64,000 nt of DNA from Bacteroides sp. 43_108 (GCA_001915545.1 MNQS01000004.1:24871-88870), one strand, 5' to 3'; shown: positions 8,167 to 17,315, counted from the stretch's first letter. Made by a program: numbers and translations. The notes: a model not told the origin generated them from the sequence alone.

Positions 8167-9931
8167 CAAATTTCAGTGCCTTCATATAATGATACGCCGT
8201 ACCTGTTTCACGCCCGACAAGATAAGCACTTCTATTACGGGCAAGACAACCGGCAAATTCGCTGGCCGCAGATTTAGAAGAAGCGTTGATGAAGACATAC
8301 AATCTCCCATGATAAACAGCAGGATTCTTCGTAGAGGCACTTACTTTTTCACGATTCAGATAATAGCCTCTTTCACCTTCCCGAGGACTGTAGGAAGAAA
8401 AAGTCAAACTATCGTTTTCAATGAAATTTGTCGTACCACTAACACATCTGCTGTTAACCATCTGATACCCTCCTCTATCAACGTACGGATTTGCAACAAA
8501 GCAATCAAGCAAACGATAAAGCACATCCGGATTGCCACCCAAATTGTTGCGCACATCAAAAATAAGATTCTTGTATCCTGAATTTTCAGCGTCACTGATA
8601 CAATCAATGAGTTGTTCCACTTCCACGTCATTCAAATTGAATGTCGACAGGCCTATATAGGCCGTAGAATCATTTATTGGACGATAAACGAAGTTCAACT
8701 TAAACCTGTTCCACCATTGATTACGACTATCATAAAGTTGCTTAAGCTGATAGTCTTTATAATGCACATCTTTAGTACGCGGCAACATATCAAGTACCAG
8801 CCGTTCTCCATCTGCGAACTCATAGCTGACCACATTTTTCCCCACCGGACATGTACGCAATAGTGCTTGGTAATATGAACTAAGGTTGCCAGCCAATTCT
8901 TCCTCCACCATGCTTTCCACCTTACCGTCATAATTGGTTATAAGTGTTGCAACTTCACGAACAATTTCTTCAACCCGGCACCCGTCTACTTTTTTCAGCT
9001 CACGCCCGACATATTGTTCTGTTCTTGCAACAGCCTGAGTAACAATGACCCTATCTCCTATTTGTGCGAAAGCCAACGGCATAAACCATCTTTCGAAGTT
9101 AGGCATACTGATACTCATATTTATCCAAAAATCGAGATGACTATCGTGAATCAGATGATTGATTCTTTTGCAGGCTCTATAAAATCTATTACCGTCTATC
9201 TTGTCAGGCAAAGAAGCGATAACATTCGCTGTCAGAGAATCAATTGTCTCCGGCATTGTCAAGTCCTCTACACAAGGATAGAGATTCTTCAATGCTTCAG
9301 AAAATCTCATCAAATCTTCACCTGCTTCCTTTCGAGTTAATTCTGTTTTACGAGGTTTGGCTTTAGGAGCAACAAAAGTTGTCTTCAAACCAAATGGCGA
9401 CATCGGGTCTGCAGAACGTCCGTTGCGGGAAAAAGCAACACAGATACACGGTTCAGGAATATTCTTGTAAGCATACCCCATAAAGCCGATGGTATCACCA
9501 CGCGTAAGCCTTTCTCCGGTCTTGAAAGTACGAACAAATTTCAATCCGCTGACGTACAGAACTCCTCCGCTTTTGGACTGAAGAGCAATCTGTCCATTGA
9601 CATACTTTTCATCACGGCCTGCATCAATTAGCTTAATTTCATTTTTAAAATCTCCATTGTATTGCCTACTAATACACTGCGAGAGGTTATACTTGAAAGT
9701 AAGGCTCACGCGATTTACAACGGCATCAAACGGACATAATATAGGCGTATCTTCTTTCCCTCTGACAAACAGATTATCAAAATTCAGCTCTTTACCGATA
9801 AAGTCTTGCGGGCGGTAAAGTATTCCGTCCTCCGCTTTTTGTTCAGCAACCGGCCAAATCCAAATCACCTTATCTTGCGCACATAGAATTACGGATGTCA
9901 AAAACAAGACATAAAAACATATCATTCTCAT
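8117..9931 (-). CDS. Secreted S41 family (C-terminal processing-type) protease with degenerate LytM/M23-like N-domain; 3' frameshift
   Basis: The 604-residue frame has a signal peptide (FYVLFLTSVILCAQ). Residues about 20-190 resemble an M23/LytM beta-fold (FKTGERLTRGDTIGFMGYA, then ICVAFSRNGRSADPMSPFG). The metal-binding His residues of active M23 enzymes are missing, so this domain is probably non-catalytic. The rest is an S41 protease-like region with STAYIGLSTFN, LIFDVRNNLGGN and the nucleophile region NASSKSAASEF near residue 565. After GTAYHYMKALKFANV the frame is lost and ends in an unrelated tail. The true tail continues in another frame to 7943. The gene lies upstream of nothing else on its strand but sits beside two outer-membrane protein genes. 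Whether the frameshift is biological or a sequencing error cannot be told. Confidence 0.82.
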   Translation of the reverse strand: MRMICFYVLFLTSVILCAQDKVIWIWPVAEQKAEDGILYRPQDFIGKELNFDNLFVRGKEDTPILCPFDAVVNRVSLTFKYNLSQCISRQYNGDFKNEIKLIDAGRDEKYVNGQIALQSKSGGVLYVSGLKFVRTFKTGERLTRGDTIGFMGYAYKNIPEPCICVAFSRNGRSADPMSPFGLKTTFVAPKAKPRKTELTRKEAGEDLMRFSEALKNLYPCVEDLTMPETIDSLTANVIASLPDKIDGNRFYRACKRINHLIHDSHLDFWINMSISMPNFERWFMPLAFAQIGDRVIVTQAVARTEQYVGRELKKVDGCRVEEIVREVATLITNYDGKVESMVEEELAGNLSSYYQALLRTCPVGKNVVSYEFADGERLVLDMLPRTKDVHYKDYQLKQLYDSRNQWWNRFKLNFVYRPINDSTAYIGLSTFNLNDVEVEQLIDCISDAENSGYKNLIFDVRNNLGGNPDVLYRLLDCFVANPYVDRGGYQMVNSRCVSGTTNFIENDSLTFSSYSPREGERGYYLNREKVSASTKNPAVYHGRLYVFINASSKSAASEFAGCLARNRSAYLVGRETGTAYHYMKALKFANVFLAILVQHAVYLL

Positions 9932-10040
9932 ATTGCAAATATTATTTCATGCTGTAATCAAAGAAGTTCTCAACTCTATGTCAGCAAGGACCGCTAAATA
10001 ATATATTCCAGCAGCATCCGGCATAATTCGTTGAATTGCA

Positions 10041-13007
10041 TCATTTCTTCTTGGGTTCCTTGTTCAGTTTGTATATAATATGGAACATACCATAGCTCGG
10101 TATCACATTATTGTAAACTTCCCATCGTCCTTGAGAATTCAGGCTGTAGTTTATATTTGTCAAATTTCCGAGGATGTCGAAACCGTCAAGCATCACTATG
10201 AGACTTCCACCCAAGAAGCTCTTGCTGACTCTGGCATTCCAAACAAAATCATCGGTATTCATAGATTTGTCGCCATATCCGCGTCGGCTGTAAAGCGAGA
10301 CGTCGGTATTCACCTGCAAATTCCACGGAAGCTTGAACTGTCCGGTCAACGCATACGTAAGATGCACTGCATTGATGTCTTCAAAATCTTCCATACTGCC
10401 ACGGGCATTGGTCCACGATGCACGGAACTTTGCACCTAAACGGTGCTTGCCGAAATTATAGCTCAAATTGAAAAGCTGGCGGGCATAAAGATTATGCACA
10501 ACGTTTTTCAACGAAGATGCCAGATCTGCCGTACTCATCATGTCGACCTTGTCGCCATAATTTATGTTCGTGTTCGAAGAAAGATTGAACTTCTTGGCCT
10601 TGTCGAGCGGTACTGACCAGTTCAAATTGTACCATGAATCCCAATTGCCGTTCACATTTACTGGAGTAGTCGTACGTACGCCGGTAGACTTGTCATATAC
10701 AGAAGATATAGCTGTGGCATTGCGTGTATTGGTGTATCCGACAGATGCGTTCAGCATCTTTCCACTTCCAGAAAGCCACCTGTCGGCTGAATATGAAAGG
10801 TTTACGCGAAAAACGGCAGAGTTCTTCAGATTCGGATTTCCGTTGCGTACATACAGCGGGTTGGAATCAAACGTTACATCAAGCATATTCATCAGAGAAG
10901 GCGACTGCATGCGCAAGCTGGCTTCAAATTCCAGCTTATGTTTCAGCCCGCGTGTCCTTCTTGTCAGTTGTATGTCTGCTTCCGGAAACCAATTTGTCAA
11001 CTTACGGCCGCTATACACCGAACCGTCAAAGCGAAGTGTCTTATCTTCATACATGAAACCGGGAGTTATACTCATATAAAAGTCCGAAATCATATTATAA
11101 GAATCATCGTATTCCGGCAATTGTATGAGAAACTGCAGCTGTCCTCGTGTACGTCTGGTCAATTGCCCTGTCAGATAGCTGTTGTCCCTGTCAAGGCTCT
11201 GCATCAAATCAGAAGCCTCGGACGGCAGAAGGCCAAGTTCGGTGTCACTCCCGTCTCCCCAACCTTCAAGCTCGTCAAGGCGATAGAGCGAATTCACATC
11301 ACGACTATATCCTTGCCAAAATGAAACCATAGGACCAAGGGTAAGTCCTGTCCACGTCATAGGTTTGGTATGCCAGTAATATTTTGCACTTGCCGTGAAC
11401 GAATATCCACTGTTGGGAGTATTGAAATAGCGGTTGCGGAAATCCCCGTCCGGACGTGCGGTATAATCAATCCTATACCTGTCGAACGATTCGTTCTTCT
11501 GGTCGTATGCAGAAACATTTCCGTTTATGTAAAGTCCGTCGTAATTGACATTCGGCGTGCTCAGGCCCAAATAAAAGTCAGCGCCGTAGTTTACACGATG
11601 TCCGCGACCCATGGATTCACTGATTTTCCTGTTAATCAGAATTGACCGCAGACTGGAACCCATAGTCGGTTCTGAAAGGCTGTCAAGCAGGTCGGCATAT
11701 GTCGACGGGTCGATATCGAAGACTCCGCTCGTACCGGAACTGCTGTTGTCATAGTTGCGGTATTCAACCTGAGGCGTAATTCTCAATTGTATTCCAGGAT
11801 GTCTGTAATTATCCCTCCACAGCTTGAAATTCTTGGTAAGTTCGTGTCTTGTAGTCAGATACAGCTCTTTGGAATTCGCATTGTTCCATATTCGTTCATA
11901 CGTATCTCCTCCAGGAAGGAAATTCGTATTATTGCTGCGCGTTATATGCTCCGTGCGGCTGTGCTTGAGCTGGGCGGAACCTTCAATGGTATAACGGTTT
12001 ATCTTATCCCATACACCGTAATCGATGCCCACGTTCTTGGTCGTCGTCAATCCTCCGGAAATGTCGGCCGGAGACCAGTCTCCGCTTCGTCCAGGCTTAC
12101 GCCTGTCGTTAGTGTTGTTGACATTTCCGAATATGGATAGACGCGACTGGGGTGTGAAACGCATGGCAAACAGACGTCCCATGAATCTGTCCTTAGTACC
12201 GACTCCCGCCTCTGCATTTCCAAGCCATCCTACGGAATATCGCCGTTTCAGCTGCACGTCCATGGTATAAATGCCTTCATCCACTTTTGCTCCGAGAAAT
12301 TCACTCTTGTCACTCATTTTATCATACACCTGTATATTCTTTACCATATACGAAGGCAGATTTTCAAGCATGATAAGGTTGTCTCCCTTAAAGAAGTCCT
12401 TTCCGTTGAGAAGCAAGCTTTCCACAAAGCGTCCGTTAACGTATATGCGCCCGTCATCTTTAAGCTCAACTCCCGGAAGCTGTTCTATAAGTGCATCGAG
12501 CATCGAACCTTCCGACAGTTCGAAAGCATCTGCATTATATACCAGCGTGTCTTCATTCATGTAGAACTTCACCTTTGTCGCATTCACCTGGACTTCGCCC
12601 AGCATTTGGGCCAGTTCCATATGCGTAAGCCGACGTATGTCTACGTATATGGTCGTCAATGGATTATGCTTGCGGAATTTCAAATGTAATGGGTAATATG
12701 TTGTTTCATATTTCGGATGTGAAATCTCCAATATATAATCCTTTGTCGTGCCGTCAAACAGCTTGTCCAATCTCAAGAATGCATATCTTTCCTGCGTGTT
12801 ATTGTTCAATGTCCTGAAACTGCCTATCACGGTGCTGTCTGCAAGCATGAGCCTGACATCAAGCGTGTCACTTGCTTTGATTATCTCCTGTGTGATTTTA
12901 TTTCTGAAATAAAATTCAACGCTCCAACGGTAATCTTTTTTCTGTGCATGAGCAGGAATAAAAAATAATACTGACAAAAATGTAAATAATAGTCTAACCA
13001 TAAGCAA
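10041..13007 (-). CDS. Outer-membrane beta-barrel protein with plug-like domain (paralogue A)
   Basis: The 988-residue protein has a signal peptide (LLFTFLSVLFFIPAHAQ). A region that could be a degenerate carboxypeptidase-regulatory-like domain follows. Next is a TonB-receptor plug-like segment around residues 130-230 (KVKFYMNEDTLVYNADAFEL, EGSMLDALIEQLPG, LLLNGKDFF). The rest is a long Tyr/Asn-rich region of alternating strands that fits a barrel. The end (WNARVSKSFLGGSLIVMLDGFDILG) matches the outer-membrane beta-barrel family related to TonB-dependent receptors. It is clearly paralogous to the next upstream gene (13598-16483) and more distantly to 28812-31745. Cargo or ligand is unknown. 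Confidence 0.85.
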   Translation of the reverse strand: MLMVRLLFTFLSVLFFIPAHAQKKDYRWSVEFYFRNKITQEIIKASDTLDVRLMLADSTVIGSFRTLNNNTQERYAFLRLDKLFDGTTKDYILEISHPKYETTYYPLHLKFRKHNPLTTIYVDIRRLTHMELAQMLGEVQVNATKVKFYMNEDTLVYNADAFELSEGSMLDALIEQLPGVELKDDGRIYVNGRFVESLLLNGKDFFKGDNLIMLENLPSYMVKNIQVYDKMSDKSEFLGAKVDEGIYTMDVQLKRRYSVGWLGNAEAGVGTKDRFMGRLFAMRFTPQSRLSIFGNVNNTNDRRKPGRSGDWSPADISGGLTTTKNVGIDYGVWDKINRYTIEGSAQLKHSRTEHITRSNNTNFLPGGDTYERIWNNANSKELYLTTRHELTKNFKLWRDNYRHPGIQLRITPQVEYRNYDNSSSGTSGVFDIDPSTYADLLDSLSEPTMGSSLRSILINRKISESMGRGHRVNYGADFYLGLSTPNVNYDGLYINGNVSAYDQKNESFDRYRIDYTARPDGDFRNRYFNTPNSGYSFTASAKYYWHTKPMTWTGLTLGPMVSFWQGYSRDVNSLYRLDELEGWGDGSDTELGLLPSEASDLMQSLDRDNSYLTGQLTRRTRGQLQFLIQLPEYDDSYNMISDFYMSITPGFMYEDKTLRFDGSVYSGRKLTNWFPEADIQLTRRTRGLKHKLEFEASLRMQSPSLMNMLDVTFDSNPLYVRNGNPNLKNSAVFRVNLSYSADRWLSGSGKMLNASVGYTNTRNATAISSVYDKSTGVRTTTPVNVNGNWDSWYNLNWSVPLDKAKKFNLSSNTNINYGDKVDMMSTADLASSLKNVVHNLYARQLFNLSYNFGKHRLGAKFRASWTNARGSMEDFEDINAVHLTYALTGQFKLPWNLQVNTDVSLYSRRGYGDKSMNTDDFVWNARVSKSFLGGSLIVMLDGFDILGNLTNINYSLNSQGRWEVYNNVIPSYGMFHIIYKLNKEPKKK

Positions 13008-13597
13008 TTATTAAATGAATGGAAGTTCTGCCGAATCCTTTAATCATCCGGCAGAATTACATGAGCAACATTATTAAAACATAAATGAATCTAAAAAAAA
13101 TACTGTGCATACTCGAAGAAGTTTTTGCGTTGCAGAAAGGCTTTTTTGTAGTAGAAGTAGTGCATTTACATTCACAGTTTCCGTTTGATCCGCATCTACT
13201 ATTGCAATTACAATTACCTCTACTACTCATCAAGTCCATTCTGTTTGAAACAAGTGTACCAATTCCACTACGCATTTAACTTCTGCGTCAGCTCCTAATA
13301 TAGGAATGTCCATTGAAATGGGAACTAAAGACTTTTTTCAATTTCATAAGCATACTTTTTAATAAAAGTGAAACAAAAACATCTACATTTTCTCATTAAT
13401 TATAACTACTCGTTGGCGGAAATAATTCTGCACATACTTAACTCTACCAATGTGTCTATTATTTTTATAGTTAACGTATTTCAGAATAATAGGTGCGTTG
13501 ATTTCTCCTACAATCCGTGTAAAACTTGCTAAAAATCAACAACATGCGTAACTTTTTACGCATAATCCTTTTATCATGTTTGTTCCGCCAACGTTTT
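13008..13597. other. 590-bp intergenic region between the two paralogous barrel genes
   Basis: Apart from the Cys-rich open frame at 13057-13275 and a short leader-like frame at 13288-13353, I see no gene here. The sequence is AT-rich (13361-13597) and has no strong terminator hairpin and no exact -7 element toward either barrel gene. Confidence 0.5.
13057..13275 (-). CDS. Short Cys-rich open frame, possible degenerate RiPP-like precursor peptide
   Basis: The 72-residue frame contains the block NCNCNSRCGSNGNCECKC (about residues 22-39; spacing CxC-x3-C-x5-CxCxC). It is preceded by SNRMDLMSSRG, which vaguely resembles the REM..L.GG leader end of Bacteroidales radical-SAM-modified peptides. 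Upstream, in the same frame but separated by TGA (13288) and TAA (13276), is an ATG at 13353 reading MLMKLKKV, typical of such leaders. The likeliest reading is a decayed or frameshifted small peptide gene; a chance open frame is also possible. The hydrophobic C-terminus (FFRFIYVLIMLLM) looks like run-on into non-coding DNA. No maturase or transporter gene is in the window. Confidence 0.3.
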   Translation of the reverse strand: MRSGIGTLVSNRMDLMSSRGNCNCNSRCGSNGNCECKCTTSTTKKPFCNAKTSSSMHSIFFRFIYVLIMLLM

Positions 13598-16483
13598 TTA
13601 TTTTTTCTTTTTATTGAATTTGTATACTACATGCAGCAGGGCATATCTGTGGATGCTCCTGTTGAAAGACTCCACAATACCTGTGGCACTGACTTTTCTG
13701 TACGTACTGGACAGATTGCCGAGGATGTCGAACCCATCAAGCATGACTACAAGATTTCCGTTCATGAACCGCTTGCTCAGACGTGCATTCCATATCAGGT
13801 CGTCGGTGTTCATACTTCTGTCGTTATACCCCCTACGGCTGTACATAGTCAGATCCGTGGATACCTGGAAATCAAGCTGCAGGTCAACCTTTGCCGTAAC
13901 ACCGTAATCAAAGTCATAGGCGTTGAGAACGTCTATATCCTTATTTTCGTTGTTCGAATTCAGATAGTGGAAATTACACTTCAACCCGAAGTCGTATTTC
14001 GACGAAGGACGATAATTCAGTCTTAGAGTCTCGTCTACATACAGATTGCCGTTTCTCATCTTCTCCGTTGCAACTATCGTTTCCGACGCATCGTCCACAC
14101 CCACCATGTCAACGCTGTTCCAGTAGTTCACTGAGGTGTTAGAATTAAAAGTCCACAGCTTCTTCTTGTCCAGCGGAAGGCTCCAACCGAGTTTTGCACC
14201 CGCGTTCCACGTACCGTTGACCGTACACGGAGTAAACGTCCTCACACCGGTCGACTTGTCATAGACATAGCTCATCGTTTCCTTGTTCTGTGTCAAACCG
14301 CCCGATACTCCGACATTGTACATCCTTTGTCCTGAAAGAGTCTTGCGGTAGGAAAAATTAAGCTTATGCATATAAGCGGCCTTCAGCGATGAATTTCCAA
14401 CATAAATATTGAGCGGGTCACTTGTGTTGTACATCACATCGTTCAGCAGCGATGGGATGCTTCTGTAGCAATTGTATGTGATGTCCGCACGGCTCCGTTT
14501 GTTGCGTACTACAAAATTCGCGTAAGGTTCAAAATAGAATTTTTCTTTATGCGGTGTATACAGATTGCCGGCACGTCGATAGTCCAAATCATATATTCCA
14601 AGATGGAACGGAAGTTCCATTCTTATCTCGTACGTATTTTCACCGCTTAAAATATTCTTTGAGAAGATGGCCCTTACCGTGTGACGCTGGTTGCGCTGTT
14701 TATAGTCATTCGTATTGTCGATGTCCATAGCAGAAAGCAGTTCATAGTCAAAAGGAAGACTTCCGAGCTTGTTCTCCGAATCTGCGCCCCATCCGTCAAG
14801 CTTATTCAACAGATAATACGAGGTGTTGCTGTTAGTCCATACCGATGAATACATATAGGAAATATTCAAGTTTGTTTCAGTATCGAACGCAATTCTGGCA
14901 TCGGCGAAGACATTGAAATCGTGTTTTTCCACCGATGCATCAGTATACTTGTTTCTGTAATCTGTAAAGGCGGATGCAGGATAGTCCAATCTGTAGTGGC
15001 TGAAATTTTCATTCCAATTGCCGAAATATGCATATCTCGCATTGAGACTATATACAATATTGGAAACCTTATACCCTTGATTAATCGACAGGCGTCCTGA
15101 CAGATTATCGCCTTCGTCAAGGTTCGAAGTCATGAGTCTGTTTATAGCCATGCGCCGAATCAGTCCGTCGGGGTCGGGCGATGAAATGCTGTCCAACAAA
15201 TCTTTGCCGTAAAGATCAGTCATGTCTTCCGAAAAAAGCGCGGAGACATAGCGGCTACGTCCTTTGTTCTTGTGATATTCGAAATGCGGCATCAAACTAA
15301 CCCTATACGACGACTCCATGTTGAACCTCAGGCTGTGGTCCGTAACGATGTTCCATCCGCACGTGCGGCTGCTTCTGAATGCATTCTGATACGTGTTGCC
15401 TCCGGAAAGAAAGTTCGTCGTATTGCTTCGGCCATCCTGAGTATTGTCGTTGTGCGACACGTCCAGATTGCCGTTGCCCTTGAAAGTCCCGCTGCCGTCT
15501 ATTGTATAATTGAGACCAGCACGCCTGTTAGTGATAGTTCCAGATGTGGAGGAATTTGGCGTCCAGTCGCCGCGCGTCCCAGGCTTGGAATAATCATTGA
15601 GGTTGTTGACGTTCGCATAGACGAACAGATTCGAGTTCTCGGTCATTCTTAGTCCGAACACACGTCCCATGTAACTGTCCGAAGTACCGTATCCGCCCTC
15701 GGCATTGGCAATCCATCCGGTTACATACTGGCGCTTCATGGCAACGTCCATCACATACTGCTTGTACATAGGATTCTCGAAAAGAGCCGGTGCCGTACGC
15801 TCGTATACTTTCAGTTCCTTCACCATGTAGTACGGCAGGTTATCAAGCATCAGGCGGTTGTCGCTCGTAATGAAATCCTTGCCGTTGAGCAGGAGCACGT
15901 CCACCTGACGGCCGTTGACGAGGATAACGCCGTTGTCCTTCAACTCCGCACCTGGAAGCTGGCGTATGAGGTCATCGAGCATGGAACCTTCCGGCAGATT
16001 GAAAGCATCAGCGTCATACACCAAGGTATCGCCACGGTGATAGAACTTCACCTTCGTAGCAACCACCTTGACCTCATCGAGCGTATCGGCATTCTCTTCT
16101 GACGACTGGACAAAATCACGCTGCATATACGTCACTTTGCGTATTTTGATGTCCCCTCCGCTCTTCCTGAGTTTTTTCACCTCGCAAGGAACCGTTACAC
16201 TCTCATATCCTGGATGAACGAAACGCAGATAGTACAGTCCCGGACGATATATGCTGAATTCATATGAGCCCCTGTAGCTGTCATACACCATATTCGACAA
16301 GGTAGAATCAAGCACCGCACTGTCGCTGTCCAGCAGATATACCTTCGCATCCTCAATCGGAGCCTTGGTGAATCTGTTGGCCACACGGCCGTAAAGAATG
16401 CTCTTTTTCCCGCTGTTCTGGGCTGTTGCCAATAACGGGAACAGCATAAAAAGCAGTAACGTCTGCAACAACTGTTTTTTCAT
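13598..16483 (-). CDS. Outer-membrane beta-barrel protein with regulatory-like N-domain (paralogue B)
   Basis: The 961-residue protein has a signal peptide (LLQTLLLFMLFPLLATAQ). A carboxypeptidase-regulatory-like beta-sandwich covers about residues 28-110 (SILYGRVANRFTKAPIEDAKVYLLD). A plug-like domain at about 135-240 follows (KVKFYHRGDTLVYDADAFNL, EGSMLDDLIRQLPG, LLLNGKDF), then a barrel ending in LVVMLDGFDILGNL. It shares motif after motif with paralogue A (10041-13007), so the pair arose by duplication. It lies divergent from the unknown secreted protein at 17440, across a 956-bp intergenic region that contains repeated upstream sequence. Confidence 0.85.
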   Translation of the reverse strand: MKKQLLQTLLLFMLFPLLATAQNSGKKSILYGRVANRFTKAPIEDAKVYLLDSDSAVLDSTLSNMVYDSYRGSYEFSIYRPGLYYLRFVHPGYESVTVPCEVKKLRKSGGDIKIRKVTYMQRDFVQSSEENADTLDEVKVVATKVKFYHRGDTLVYDADAFNLPEGSMLDDLIRQLPGAELKDNGVILVNGRQVDVLLLNGKDFITSDNRLMLDNLPYYMVKELKVYERTAPALFENPMYKQYVMDVAMKRQYVTGWIANAEGGYGTSDSYMGRVFGLRMTENSNLFVYANVNNLNDYSKPGTRGDWTPNSSTSGTITNRRAGLNYTIDGSGTFKGNGNLDVSHNDNTQDGRSNTTNFLSGGNTYQNAFRSSRTCGWNIVTDHSLRFNMESSYRVSLMPHFEYHKNKGRSRYVSALFSEDMTDLYGKDLLDSISSPDPDGLIRRMAINRLMTSNLDEGDNLSGRLSINQGYKVSNIVYSLNARYAYFGNWNENFSHYRLDYPASAFTDYRNKYTDASVEKHDFNVFADARIAFDTETNLNISYMYSSVWTNSNTSYYLLNKLDGWGADSENKLGSLPFDYELLSAMDIDNTNDYKQRNQRHTVRAIFSKNILSGENTYEIRMELPFHLGIYDLDYRRAGNLYTPHKEKFYFEPYANFVVRNKRSRADITYNCYRSIPSLLNDVMYNTSDPLNIYVGNSSLKAAYMHKLNFSYRKTLSGQRMYNVGVSGGLTQNKETMSYVYDKSTGVRTFTPCTVNGTWNAGAKLGWSLPLDKKKLWTFNSNTSVNYWNSVDMVGVDDASETIVATEKMRNGNLYVDETLRLNYRPSSKYDFGLKCNFHYLNSNNENKDIDVLNAYDFDYGVTAKVDLQLDFQVSTDLTMYSRRGYNDRSMNTDDLIWNARLSKRFMNGNLVVMLDGFDILGNLSSTYRKVSATGIVESFNRSIHRYALLHVVYKFNKKKK

Positions 16484-16569
16484 AATATCGTCAGTTATAA
16501 AGGTTTATAAAATTTTCAGCCCCATATCAGAAAGCCCCTTCTGCTTAAATTAGTAACAAAATGCATGCC

Positions 16570-16906
16570 ACAAAACAAATCAATTGATTATCAACGGTTT
16601 ACATTTTAGTACTAAATTTCAACTGTAAAATTTCTTTACACTACTGTAAAATAACTTTACAATCTAAAGGCTATTCTACCAAGAAATAATCGCAGAGGCA
16701 TATTACAAATCCCAATTACTGATTATCAACATATTAAGTTTTACATATCATATTAACAGTAATATATCTTTGCAACTCTAAGGAATAACTTCACAATTAA
16801 AAATCCCTTATACCTAAAACAGCAACAAAGATATACACAAAACGAATCCATTGACTATCAACGTATTACACTTACATAAATCTTAACTGTAAAATAACTT
16901 TACAAT
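16570..16906. repeat. Diverged direct duplication upstream of barrel gene B
   Basis: A segment at 16570-16596 recurs imperfectly at 16837-16863 (shared ACAAAAC, TTGA, TATCAACG). ACTGTAAAATAACTTTACAA is identical at 16643-16662 and 16886-16905, the identity running one base further. A partial third copy is at 16622-16639. The modules lie 243-267 bp apart. They may be duplicated regulatory sequence for the minus-strand barrel gene. Confidence 0.6.
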
Positions 16907-16965
16907 ACAGCCAATTACATTTACTATTCAACCAATAATTTCCAAGAACGTCAAACGAAAAGACA

Positions 16966-17064
16966 CGAGCGCCTGAAATTTTCATTTCGAGAGCTCGCAA
17001 AGGAAATTCCGAGGGCTCAGAAATCAAACGATGAGCCCTCGGAAAGATAATTGTGAGCCCTCGG
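16966..17064. repeat. 22-bp periodic array, locus A (five cores)
   Basis: GC-rich near-palindromic cores begin at 16966 (CGAGCGCCTGA), 16988 (CGAGAGCTCGC), 17010 (CGAGGGCTCAG), 17032 (TGAGCCCTCGG) and 17054 (TGAGCCCTCGG). Every step is exactly 22 bp. The 11-bp spacers are AT-rich and not conserved. The same layout occurs at 37799 and 55034. The array lies in the intergenic DNA between two divergent genes. Confidence 0.85.
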
Positions 17065-17240
17065 AATAAACACAACACTTAACCGGATGGCTATTTTATA
17101 GGTCATAAGAATGTCAGCTTAACTAATAAATATTAATTATCATTTCTATAAAAAAGCGAATACAAGCTATAGCATAGAACAGAACGATCAGGATACAAAT
17201 GGCGAATTAGACTTTTTTAGTTATAAAACATTACAAAAAG

Positions 17241-17308
17241 ATAAAATTTTAATTTTTATATTAATTTATGAGGAATAAAATTTTAATTTTTATATTAATT
17301 TATGAGGA
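17241..17308. repeat. Perfect 34-bp tandem duplication
   Basis: The unit starting ATAAAATTTTAATTTTTATA occurs at 17241-17274 and identically at 17275-17308, followed by nine bases of a third copy. Each copy contains ATGAGGAAT, so an apparent start codon (17268 and 17302) is duplicated too. Both lie upstream of the -7 element at 17316 and are probably not used for translation. Confidence 0.9.
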
Positions 17309-17315
17309 ATAAAAT

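Noticed and set aside
9947..10024. 25-residue minus-strand open frame between the barrel gene A and the S41 gene
   Set aside because: It has no promoter, leader or peptide signature; a frame of this length is expected by chance.
16966..17064. CRISPR array
   Set aside because: Repeat cores are only about 10 bp and imperfect, spacers are about 11-12 bp, and no cas gene is present.
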